This document shows, in pieces, positions 1-6,467 of a stretch of DNA of 8,725 nt. Each line of letters starts with the position of its first letter. Positions within the stretch are counted from its first letter, which is position 1. The stretch spans positions 1 to 8,725 of the forward strand of contig CAYUKK010000140.1 of assembly GCA_964445305.1 (NCBI GenBank), written 5' to 3'. The stretch is from CAYUKK01 sp964445305 (GTDB taxonomy: Bacteria; Acidobacteriota; Aminicenantia; Aminicenantales; UBA8522). The notes beneath the pieces were generated by a model. That model did no database searches, was not told the origin of the DNA, and was given only the letters and a program-made list of their open reading frames with translations. Made by a program: the position numbers and the translations under genes.

Positions 1-4
1 AAGC

Positions 5-34
5 ACCCGACGGGTCCTGTCGTGGTTCACCCCC
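5..34. repeat. Left inverted end of the structured element
   Basis: This 30-base arm matches the reverse complement of 274-303 at 26 of 30 positions, including the core CGTGGTTCACCCCC/GGTGGTTCACCCCC. A related end, with GAACCACG and ACCCATCGGGTG in the same order, is seen at 7860-7881 in the second copy of the element. Confidence 0.65.
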
Positions 35-82
35 GGCGCCCCCGAGCGGTCTATCTTGTTTATAATCAGCCAAGAAGATGGG

Positions 83-116
83 TGGCATCAAACGCTTGGG
101 TCAGCGTTTGATGCCA
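83..116. repeat. Perfect 13-bp stem, 8-base loop hairpin
   Basis: TGGCATCAAACGC at 83-95 and GCGTTTGATGCCA at 104-116 are exact reverse complements around an 8-base loop. On the dnaE strand it is not followed by a T run, so it is not a textbook intrinsic terminator. It could still stall transcription or protect the 3' end of the mRNA. The arm at 104-116 belongs to the dispersed 73-bp repeat; the other arm is found in full only in this copy. Confidence 0.75.
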
Positions 117-175
117 TGGGGAACAGGCGAGGGGTTTGGGTGAGAAAGCCCGTCGAAGCCTGAGCGGGCACGGTT
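103..175 (-). repeat. 73-bp dispersed repeat, copy 1
   Basis: The segment is repeated in inverted orientation at 7671-7743, 69 of 73 bases identical with no gaps. The strand is set so that both copies read alike: each then runs in the same direction as the gene just upstream of it, dnaE here and apgM for copy 2. Confidence 0.9.
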
Positions 176-213
176 TCTCGAGCCAAGCGAGAGAAGAGCG
201 AAGGCTGAGTCGG

Positions 214-229
214 AGCGAGTTTCCTCGCT
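214..229 (-). other. 6-bp hairpin with GAAA tetraloop on the minus strand
   Basis: Read in the dnaE direction the segment is AGCGAG-GAAA-CTCGCT, a perfect 6-bp stem closed by a GNRA-type tetraloop. On the plus strand the loop would be TTTC, which is not a stable tetraloop class. If the element acts as RNA, this favours the dnaE-sense strand. Confidence 0.5.
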
Positions 230-273
230 GAAGAAACGAGCGGGCTTCGGAATCCCAACCCCGAGCCTCTCCG

Positions 274-303
274 GGGGGTGAACCACCACACGACCCCTCG
301 GTT
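274..303. repeat. Right inverted end of the structured element
   Basis: This is the inverted partner of 5-34, with four mismatches in 30. It lies 47 bases beyond the dnaE stop codon. In minus-strand RNA it would be the 5' arm of a long closing stem. Confidence 0.65.
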
Positions 304-350
304 ATTTATATCGGCAATTTCGTGCCCAGGCCTCCACAAGACAGTGCCCG

Positions 351-3300
351 CTAATATTCGATGACGACAGAATTCTCGCCGAGCAGCCTTTCCACATGGC
401 GGGTCAGCTCCTCGGACGGGAAAACACCGTGGATGTCGATGGATTGCGCGACCAGGCGATAGGAATGGGGTGTTTCCAGCTCGAAGAGGATCGGGCATTC
501 ACCCGGGTTCCTCTCGAGGAGGTCCCGCAACTCCGAGATGACGGACTCCTCCAGACCGGGGAGAAAAATCCGGAGGATGACGCGCTTGGCCTTTTTCTGG
601 AAAGCCTCGGCCAGGGGCATGATTTCGAGAAGATGAATGCGCCGCGTTTCTCCCTCGCCCATGAACTTTCCCCTCGCCCAAACCAGCTGACCCTCCCGCA
701 AGCATTCAAAATAACGATTGTAAACTTCGGGGAAAGCCGTCACATCGACCCGCCCGCTCAGGTCTTCCAGGACAAAGATGGCGAAGCGCTCATCCTTTTT
801 GTTCTTGAGGAGCTTGACCGTGTTGATGATACCGGCGACACGAACCTCTTTGTTGAAGTCCCTCTCCTCATCCAGGTCGTTGAGGGCGTGGGAAGTGAGC
901 TTCTTGAGCTGTTTCTCGAAGGCAGCGAGCGGATGCCCGGTGATGAAAAACCCGAGCGCATCTTTCTCGTAGCTCAAGAAGAGCGATTCGTCCCACTCCC
1001 GCATGTCCCTAACTTCCGGCGGAATCTCTGGCGGCTCAAGTTGCCCGCCGCCAAAAAGCAGCGCTTGCGGAGTGACCCTCAGCTTCTGGATGTCATGGCT
1101 GTACTCGAGCAGCGCATCGATGAGGTGGAAACATTGCGACCTTCGCCAGCCCAAGGAATCAAAGGCGCCCGCCTTGATCAGACTCTCGAGCACCTTTTTG
1201 TTGACCAAGCGCGAGTCAACACCCGCCACCACATCGAAGGGCGTTTTGAACTTCCCCCGCCGCGACCTTTCCCGGAGGATCTCCCGCACCGCCGCTTCAC
1301 CGACATTCTTGACCGCCGAAAGACCGAACCTGATGGCGCCCCCGCTCACGGTGAAATGGAAATCGCTGGCATTGACATCAGGCGGCAGGACCCGGATGCC
1401 CATCTCCTGGCACTCGTTGATGTACTTGACGACCTGAGCCGTGGCTCCCCGCTCTGCCTCAGATGTGAGCAGGGCGGCCATGAAGTGAGCCGGGTAATGA
1501 GCTTTGAGATAAGCCGTGATGTAAGCGAGATAAGCATAGGCCGCGCTGTGGGATTTATTGAATCCATACTCGGCGAAGTGGCGAATCTGCTCAAAAATCT
1601 TTTCCGCTTTCGACTGGCTGATTCCCCTTTTTTTGGCCCCCTGGATGAAGCGCTGTTTCTGGGACTTCATGATGCTCGTCACTTTCTTGCCCATTGCCTT
1701 GCGCAGCGTGTCGGCCTCGGCCATAGTGAAGCCGGCCAGCTCGGTGGCGATCTTCATTACCTGTTCCTGATAGACGATGATGCCGCGCGTTTCCTCGAGG
1801 ATGGGCTCGAGCTCCGGGCATTCGTAGGTGATGCGCTGGGGATGATTCTTCCGCTTGACGAACTCATCGGTCATCCCGCTCCGCAGCGGCCCCGGCCGGT
1901 AGAGGGCGTTGAGAGCGATGAGGTCGCGGAAATTCTCCGGTCTGAAATTGCGCAGCAGCTCTTTCATGCCCGGGCTCTCAAACTGGAAAACACCATCCGT
2001 GTTGCCTGCCTGAAAAACCCCAAAAGTGGCCGCATCGTCGAGGGGAATCTTTCTCGTGTCGACCTTTTCGCCCAGGTCTTTCTCGACGAGCTCGACCGTG
2101 TCCTGGATGACGGTCAGGTTGCGCAGGCCGAGCAAGTCCATCTTGAGAAGGCCGATGGCCTCGATGTCCTGCATCGGGAACTGGGTGGTGATTTCGCCCT
2201 TGACCGATTGGTAGAGGGGCATGAACTCGACAAGGGGCCGGGGAGTGATGACAATGCCAGCGGCGTGGATGGAGGGATGGCGGACCTGGCCTTCCAATTT
2301 TTGCGCCACGGCTAAGAGCTGGGCGATTTTGGCGTTCTTATCTCTTATTTCCCTGAGCTGGGGAATTTTGGCCAAGGCGCCCTCGATGGTCGACTCCGGG
2401 CCGAAAGCCGGAATCATCTTGGCAATCCGATCAACCTCAGGCAGCGGCACCTCGAGCACACGGCCAACGTCCCGGATGGCTTGCCGCGCCGCCATGGTGC
2501 CGAAGGTGATAATCTGGGATACATTGTCCTGACCGTACTTATTCGTCACGTACTCGATGACCTCTTCCCGGCGCCGGCCGCAGAAGTCGATGTCGATATC
2601 GGGCAGGCTGATCCGTTCCGGGTTGAGGAAGCGCTCGAAGAGAAGGTCGTACTCGAGGGGGTCGATGTCAGTGATCCCCAGACAGTAAGCGAGAAAGCTC
2701 CCCGCCGCTGAGCCCCGTCCCGGGCCGACGGGGATGTTCCGGGACTTGGCCATCCGGATAAGGTCCCACACAATCAGAAAATAACCCTCAAACCCCATTT
2801 CCTTGACCAGCCGGAGCTCCCGCTCCAGCCTTTCCTCATACTCATCAAGAGCGTGCCGGAGCTCGCCGCGCTCGATTTTCTCGTGGAGGCTTTCCAGCCT
2901 CATGCGGAAGCCTTCTCTGGCCACCTGCCCGAGGTATTCATCCAGAGACACGCCGCCGGGAGCCTGGAAGAGGGGAAGAAAATGCTGGCCCGAGGGAAAG
3001 GCGAAATCACACCGGGCGGCGATGGCCGTCGTGTTCTGGATGGCTTCGGGAAGGTCCTTGAAAAGCTCGGCCATTTCCTGTCCCGACTTGAAGTAGAATT
3101 CGGGCGAGCCGAAGCGGATGCGATCCTGGTCCGTAAGCTTTTTGTTGGTCTGGATGCACAGGAGAACATCGTGGCTTTCCGCATCCTCTCTCTGAAGATA
3201 GTGGACATCGTTGGTCGCGACGATCGGCAGGCCAAGCTTTTTAGCTAACTGGATGAGGCGTGGGTTGACGGCTTTCTGCGGGGGGAGGCCGTGGTCCATG

Positions 3301-3836
3301 ATCTCGATGTAAAAACGGTCCGGCCCAAAAAACGTCGCATACTCGAGGGCGGCTTGCTCGGCTGCTTCTTCAATCTCCTTTTCAAGATAGAAGGCCACTT
3401 CGCCCTTGAGGCAACTGGAGAGCGCAATGAGGCCTTCGGCATGCGCAGCCAAGAGTTCCTTGTCGACGCGGGGACGGTAGTAAAAACCCTCGAGATAAGC
3501 CTTGCTGAGGAGGAGGCACAGATTCCTGTAGCCCTTCTCGTTCTCGACGAGGAGGAGAAGGTGGAAGTGGTGGGGTTCGGTGGATTCATCTTTCTTGTCG
3601 AACCGGCTGTGCGGCGCCACGTAAACCTCGCACCCCAGGATGGGCTTGATGTCCCGCGCCCGAGCCTGCTTGAAAAAGGTTACGGCACCGAAAATATTCC
3701 CGTGGTCGGTCAGGGCCACGGCGGGCATCTTATTCCGGTAGGCTGCCTCGACCAAGTCAGCCGTCTTGATGGCCCCATCGAGGATGCTGAACTCCGAGTG
3801 GTTATGGAGATGGATGAAGGAGGCGTCCATGGTCAT
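351..3836 (-). CDS. dnaE: DNA polymerase III alpha subunit (replicative polymerase)
   Basis: This is the catalytic subunit of the replicative DNA polymerase (C-family), full length at about 1161 residues. The N-terminal PHP domain has HLHNH (9-13), TDHGN (43-47), HHFH (89-92) and NDVH (209-212), so its metal-binding residues look intact. The polymerase core has GPGRGSAAGS (371-380), the aspartate motif PDIDIDF (412-418) and KMDLLGLRN, whose Asp567 should be the third catalytic acid. A helix-hairpin-helix lies near 879-896, a sliding-clamp-binding motif QALLF at 924-928, an OB fold near 998-1062 and a short C-terminal domain. Possible starts are GTG 3842, ATG 3836 and ATG 3830. ATG 3836 is preferred because it forms an ATGA overlap with the guaA stop, with GAGTGGGA just before it; this implies translational coupling to guaA. 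No separate promoter was seen. There are no frameshifts or missing motifs. Confidence 0.98.
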   Translation of the reverse strand: MTMDASFIHLHNHSEFSILDGAIKTADLVEAAYRNKMPAVALTDHGNIFGAVTFFKQARARDIKPILGCEVYVAPHSRFDKKDESTEPHHFHLLLLVENEKGYRNLCLLLSKAYLEGFYYRPRVDKELLAAHAEGLIALSSCLKGEVAFYLEKEIEEAAEQAALEYATFFGPDRFYIEIMDHGLPPQKAVNPRLIQLAKKLGLPIVATNDVHYLQREDAESHDVLLCIQTNKKLTDQDRIRFGSPEFYFKSGQEMAELFKDLPEAIQNTTAIAARCDFAFPSGQHFLPLFQAPGGVSLDEYLGQVAREGFRMRLESLHEKIERGELRHALDEYEERLERELRLVKEMGFEGYFLIVWDLIRMAKSRNIPVGPGRGSAAGSFLAYCLGITDIDPLEYDLLFERFLNPERISLPDIDIDFCGRRREEVIEYVTNKYGQDNVSQIITFGTMAARQAIRDVGRVLEVPLPEVDRIAKMIPAFGPESTIEGALAKIPQLREIRDKNAKIAQLLAVAQKLEGQVRHPSIHAAGIVITPRPLVEFMPLYQSVKGEITTQFPMQDIEAIGLLKMDLLGLRNLTVIQDTVELVEKDLGEKVDTRKIPLDDAATFGVFQAGNTDGVFQFESPGMKELLRNFRPENFRDLIALNALYRPGPLRSGMTDEFVKRKNHPQRITYECPELEPILEETRGIIVYQEQVMKIATELAGFTMAEADTLRKAMGKKVTSIMKSQKQRFIQGAKKRGISQSKAEKIFEQIRHFAEYGFNKSHSAAYAYLAYITAYLKAHYPAHFMAALLTSEAERGATAQVVKYINECQEMGIRVLPPDVNASDFHFTVSGGAIRFGLSAVKNVGEAAVREILRERSRRGKFKTPFDVVAGVDSRLVNKKVLESLIKAGAFDSLGWRRSQCFHLIDALLEYSHDIQKLRVTPQALLFGGGQLEPPEIPPEVRDMREWDESLFLSYEKDALGFFITGHPLAAFEKQLKKLTSHALNDLDEERDFNKEVRVAGIINTVKLLKNKKDERFAIFVLEDLSGRVDVTAFPEVYNRYFECLREGQLVWARGKFMGEGETRRIHLLEIMPLAEAFQKKAKRVILRIFLPGLEESVISELRDLLERNPGECPILFELETPHSYRLVAQSIDIHGVFPSEELTRHVERLLGENSVVIEY

Positions 3837-5365
3837 TCCCACTCGATCGTGGCCGGTGGCTTCGTCGTAATATCATAGACGACGCGGTTGACTCCTTCAA
3901 CCTCATTGACAATCCGGGTCGATACTCTGGCTAAGAATTCTGGCCGGGCCGCAAACCAGTTAGCCGTCATCCCATCCAGGCTCTCGACGAGCCGGATAGC
4001 GACAACCTGCTCGTAGGTGCGCTGGTCACCCATGACCCCCACCGAGCGAACCGGAAGGAGGACAGCGAAGGCTTGCCAGAGGCGGTGGTAGAGGCCGGCC
4101 TTGCGGACCTCTTCAAGGAGAATTCGGTCGGCTTCGCGGACGAGCTGAGCCCGCTCCGGTGTCACCTCGCCCAGAACCCGGACAGCGAGCCCTGGTCCTG
4201 GAAAAGGATGCTGGGCGATGAATTCCCTGGCCATACCCAACTCGGCGGCCAGGCTGCGGACCTCGTCCTTGAAGAGTTCCTTGAGAGGCTCGATGAGCTG
4301 GAAGCGCAAGCTCCTCGGTAGTCCGCCGACGTTATGATGCGACTTGATGGTCGCGGAAGGACCCTTAACTGGCCTGCTTTCGATGACATCGGGATAAATC
4401 GTCCCCTGGGCGAGAAACTTGACGCCGCCGATTTTTCTCGCTTCCCTCTCAAAAATCTCGATGAACGTCTGGCCGATGATCTTCCGCTTGCGCTCGGGCG
4501 AGACGACACCGCGGAGTCGCGCGAAGAAAAGCTCAGCCGCGTTGACGCCGACGACGCGAAGGGAGAAGCGGCGTCTGAGCCGCTCCAGCCATTCCTCAAA
4601 ATGGCTCTCGCGAAGGAGGCCGTTATCAACGAAAACGCAGGTCAGCCTTCCCCCGACGGCTCGCTGAACGACGAGGGCCGTGACCAGAGAATCAACGCCA
4701 CCGCTCAAGCCGCAAAGAACTCTCTCTGAACCGACAAGCTGGCGGACCTCCGCCACTTTGCGCGAAATGAACGATTTCATGCTCCATTCAGGCTTGAGCT
4801 TAGCCAAATTAAAAAGATAATTGCCCAAAATTTTCTTCCCCTCGCGGGTGTGGATGACTTCCGGGTGGAATTGCACTCCAAAAAAGCCATGGCCCGGTGA
4901 TTCGATGGCGGCCACCTGCGTGTTGGCCGTCCTCGCCGTCAAGACAAACCCGGGGGGAAGCTTCTCCACCCTATCCCCGTGGCTCATCCAGACCTGGCTT
5001 CCATCCCGAATACCCTTGAACAACCCGCTCCTGTCGAGGATTTTCAGGCGGGCAAACCCGTATTCCCTCTTGGCTGCCGGCACAACCCGACCGCCAAGAA
5101 GATGAGCCATAAGCTGAAGACCATAGCAGATCCCGAGGACGGGGATTCCAAGGCGAAACAGGCCAGGGTCAGAAAGAGGCGCTCCTTCCTCGTAGACGCT
5201 CCGCGGCCCGCCTGAAAGGATGAGGGCAGCTGGATTCTCTTTTTGAAGAGCTCGGAGCGATGCGTCGCAGGGGAAGATCTCCGAATAAACACCGAGCTCG
5301 CGCACCTTGCGAGCGATGAGCTGAGTGTATTGGGAGCCGAAGTCGAGGATGAAGACCTTGGTCAT
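3833..5365 (-). CDS. guaA: GMP synthase (glutamine-hydrolysing)
   Basis: This enzyme converts XMP, ATP and glutamine to GMP in the last step of guanine nucleotide synthesis, in the cytosol. The 510-residue protein has the usual two-part layout. Residues 1-190 are a class I glutamine amidotransferase with catalytic Cys80 in GICYG and His167/Glu169 in QFHPEV. Residues 195-385 are the ATP pyrophosphatase with the P-loop SGGVDS (221-226) and the conserved KSHHNVGGLP (341-350). The rest is the dimerisation domain, ending in the family signature TKPPATIEWE. The start gives the typical N-terminus MTKVFILDFGSQ. GGAAG lies directly against the ATG, too close for an ordinary ribosome site, and a promoter predicts transcription starting at the ATG itself. 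The gene probably leads an operon with dnaE. Confidence 0.98.
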   Translation of the reverse strand: MTKVFILDFGSQYTQLIARKVRELGVYSEIFPCDASLRALQKENPAALILSGGPRSVYEEGAPLSDPGLFRLGIPVLGICYGLQLMAHLLGGRVVPAAKREYGFARLKILDRSGLFKGIRDGSQVWMSHGDRVEKLPPGFVLTARTANTQVAAIESPGHGFFGVQFHPEVIHTREGKKILGNYLFNLAKLKPEWSMKSFISRKVAEVRQLVGSERVLCGLSGGVDSLVTALVVQRAVGGRLTCVFVDNGLLRESHFEEWLERLRRRFSLRVVGVNAAELFFARLRGVVSPERKRKIIGQTFIEIFEREARKIGGVKFLAQGTIYPDVIESRPVKGPSATIKSHHNVGGLPRSLRFQLIEPLKELFKDEVRSLAAELGMAREFIAQHPFPGPGLAVRVLGEVTPERAQLVREADRILLEEVRKAGLYHRLWQAFAVLLPVRSVGVMGDQRTYEQVVAIRLVESLDGMTANWFAARPEFLARVSTRIVNEVEGVNRVVYDITTKPPATIEWE

Positions 5366-5371
5366 CTTCCG

Positions 5372-5400
5372 ATTTTATCAAACAAAATTTAAGGACACAA
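5372..5400 (-). promoter_or_regulatory. Promoter for guaA-dnaE, probably leaderless
   Basis: On the minus strand TTGTGT (5400-5395) is followed after 17 bases by TAAAAT (5377-5372). A TG one base before the -10 box (5380-5379) makes an extended -10. Six bases separate the -10 box from the guaA ATG, so the predicted +1 falls on the A of that codon. The -35 match is only 3 of 6; the -10 is 5 of 6. Confidence 0.55.
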
Positions 5401-5425
5401 TATCCCGCCTCGATTCATCAAATCA

Positions 5426-5454
5426 TTGACAGGGGAGGAGGAGATGCTTATCAT
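5426..5454 (+). promoter_or_regulatory. Promoter for the acyltransferase-like gene
   Basis: A perfect TTGACA (5426-5431), a 17-base spacer and TATCAT (5449-5454, 5 of 6 to consensus) form a near-ideal sigma70-type promoter. Transcription would begin near 5461, leaving a 33-base leader before ATG 5494. It lies back to back with the guaA promoter, the two -35 boxes being 25 bases apart. Confidence 0.7.
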
Positions 5455-5493
5455 TTTTAGCCATACAGCTTCCGGTTTGAAAAGTGCGCCAAA

Positions 5494-6390
5494 ATGGTCA
5501 GTTTTTCTTATCGGAATTTTATCGCTCTCCTCAAGGCATTCCCCCTCTGCCCGATGCCCGAGGCTCAAGGACTCAAAAACATTCCGTTGCGGGAGCCTGT
5601 TCTCTACGTCTACAACCATATTACCCGCCGGGCTGAACCTCTGTTCCTCGGCCTGGCTGCGCCTTCCACCTCACCCATCCGCTTCCTCGCCGAAATCACC
5701 GTCCTCGGCGATTACCTCATCGAGCGCACACGACGCGATGTCATTAACTCCGTCTTTCCACCAGCTTTCCAAGATAAGGTCCGGCGCCGCTTGATCAGCC
5801 GGTTCCTCTTCGAAAAATGCGTCGATATTTTGACCCAGTACTTCGTTACCCAGATGGGGAGGTTCAACGTCATTCCTGTCTACCTCCATGACCCCCCATC
5901 GAAGGCGGAAAGAATTATCAAACGTCGGGTGAACCGCGAGGCTCTCGAAGCTTGTGTCGATAGCCTCGAGCGATGCGTCCCCGTAGCCATAGCTCCGAGT
6001 GGCGGAAGCACTCACGAGGAGGCGGAAGATTCCATCGTCCAGACTGTTGTTCCCACGCTGGCCAGCTTCCTCTACCGGCGAGGAAAAATCGTCAAGATTG
6101 TTCCCTGCATCGTCAAAGAAAATCCCCCTGTCACCAAAAATACTTACGGTCGCTACCTGGCCGATAGAATTCTTCTCCTCCGTTTCCTGAAGCGGCTGCT
6201 GAGCTGGCTTAAAGGAAGTCGCTATCAAAGACCACAGATTACGGTGGACTTTCTCCCGCCGCTTACTTTTCCAAAGCCCTATCCCACCAAGGCAGAGAAA
6301 ATCGAATTCGTCCGGAGGCTCCAGAAAATCATGTTCGAGAATTTGGGGTCGGACCACGCTAAGAATACGGGGTCGGACCACACTAATTAG
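5494..6390 (+). CDS. Diverged PlsC/LPLAT-like acyltransferase
   Basis: The 298-residue protein resembles the glycerolipid acyltransferase (PlsC/LPLAT) fold by its order of motifs. NHITRRAEPLFLG (41-53) stands where the family has NHxxxxDP, MGRFNVIPVY (121-130) resembles the second block, and APSGGSTHEE (167-176) stands where PEGTRS is usual. If active it would move an acyl chain to a phospholipid precursor or other alcohol at the inner membrane face. The key residues are unusual: the Asp of HxxxxD is missing, with Glu48 one position later, and PEGT has become PSGG. It may be a distinct subfamily or inactive. No clear signal peptide or membrane anchor is seen, although 225-240 is a hydrophobic, basic amphipathic stretch. 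No good Shine-Dalgarno precedes ATG 5494, yet no upstream in-frame start exists. The last 14 or so residues are encoded by a short DNA repeat. Confidence 0.6.
   Translation: MVSFSYRNFIALLKAFPLCPMPEAQGLKNIPLREPVLYVYNHITRRAEPLFLGLAAPSTSPIRFLAEITVLGDYLIERTRRDVINSVFPPAFQDKVRRRLISRFLFEKCVDILTQYFVTQMGRFNVIPVYLHDPPSKAERIIKRRVNREALEACVDSLERCVPVAIAPSGGSTHEEAEDSIVQTVVPTLASFLYRRGKIVKIVPCIVKENPPVTKNTYGRYLADRILLLRFLKRLLSWLKGSRYQRPQITVDFLPPLTFPKPYPTKAEKIEFVRRLQKIMFENLGSDHAKNTGSDHTN
6345..6386 (+). repeat. Two direct copies of an 18-base GGGGTCGGACC repeat
   Basis: GGGGTCGGACCACGCTAA (6345-6362) and GGGGTCGGACCACACTAA (6369-6386) differ at one base and lie 24 bases apart. Each contains the odd-centred palindrome GGTC-G-GACC. 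They are read in frame as the tail GSDHAKNTGSDHTN of the upstream gene. Motifs of the type GGGGTC(A/G)GACC recall REP-like repeats near small Y1 transposases, but that link is from memory and no such transposase lies here. Confidence 0.8.
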
Positions 6391-6409
6391 TTGATTATCA
6401 ATAAATTAG
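6383..6409. promoter_or_regulatory. 27-base A+T-rich palindrome, operator-like
   Basis: CTAATT (6383-6388) pairs with AATTAG (6404-6409), and TTGATTATCAA (6391-6401) is palindromic about the same centre, base 6396. In all 11 of 13 pairs match. The dyad covers the stop codon of the acyltransferase gene and ends 21 bases before the -35 box of apgM. The form suits a dimeric DNA-binding protein better than a terminator, since no loop or T tract is present. Confidence 0.45.
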
Positions 6410-6430
6410 CCCGATTCGACCGCAAAGAAG

Positions 6431-6459
6431 TTGTCTTGGGAAAGGAAATCGGGTATAGT
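6431..6459 (+). promoter_or_regulatory. Promoter for apgM, nearly leaderless
   Basis: TTGTCT (6431-6436, 4 of 6), a 17-base spacer and TATAGT (6454-6459, 5 of 6) predict transcription starting near 6466. That is two bases before ATG 6468. The possible TTG start at 6459 overlaps the -10 box and would not be in the mRNA. Confidence 0.55.
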
Positions 6460-6467
6460 TGATTGTC

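Larger units (their letters stand above)
5..303 (-). repeat. ~300-bp structured palindromic element downstream of dnaE
   Basis: A non-coding block fills nearly all of the 350 bases after dnaE. Its ends, 5-34 and 274-303, are inverted copies of one another, 26 of 30 positions matching by direct reading. Inside lie, in dnaE-sense order, a hairpin with a GAAA tetraloop (229-214), a 5-bp hairpin (192-176), a 73-bp dispersed repeat (175-103) and a perfect 13-bp hairpin (116-83). Transcribed from the minus strand it could fold as a closed multibranch structure. A 299-bp unit with 30-bp imperfect inverted ends also fits a MITE. The window edge prevents a check for target-site duplication, and no transposase is present. 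The strand given is the dnaE sense. I see no protein gene here: open frames across it are short or run into dnaE in the wrong frame. Confidence 0.65.

Noticed and set aside
83..116. Intrinsic terminator for dnaE
   Set aside because: The stem is strong, but no run of T follows it in the dnaE direction, and it is over 230 bases beyond the stop. I leave it as a hairpin of unknown role.
88..498. Minus-strand open frames at 88-498 and 101-289 across the end of dnaE and the repeat element
   Set aside because: The longer one overlaps dnaE in another frame. Both are low-complexity, Arg/Pro/Ser-rich translations of the repeat, of the sort often annotated falsely as hypothetical proteins.
396..2315. 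A 639-codon open frame on the plus strand opposite dnaE
   Set aside because: It mirrors the codon pattern of dnaE in a G+C-rich gene, shows no recognisable domain, and the minus-strand protein is unmistakably DnaE.
3291..3878. A 195-codon plus-strand frame across the dnaE-guaA junction
   Set aside because: It is antisense to two firmly identified proteins and has no motif of its own.
5366..5493. Purine or PRPP riboswitch upstream of guaA
   Set aside because: The predicted transcript begins at the ATG, leaving no leader, and no aptamer-like conserved core is visible.
5671..6381. A 236-codon minus-strand frame opposite the acyltransferase-like gene
   Set aside because: It is a shadow: the plus-strand protein has family-like motifs, a strong promoter and good codon structure, while this one has none.
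6345..6386. CRISPR array from the two short direct repeats
   Set aside because: There are only two copies, with a 6-base gap, and they are partly within a coding frame. No cas genes are present.
6459..6467. TTG start for apgM
   Set aside because: It gives the longest frame, but the TTG shares a base with the predicted -10 box and would lie upstream of the transcription start; ATG 6468 is better.
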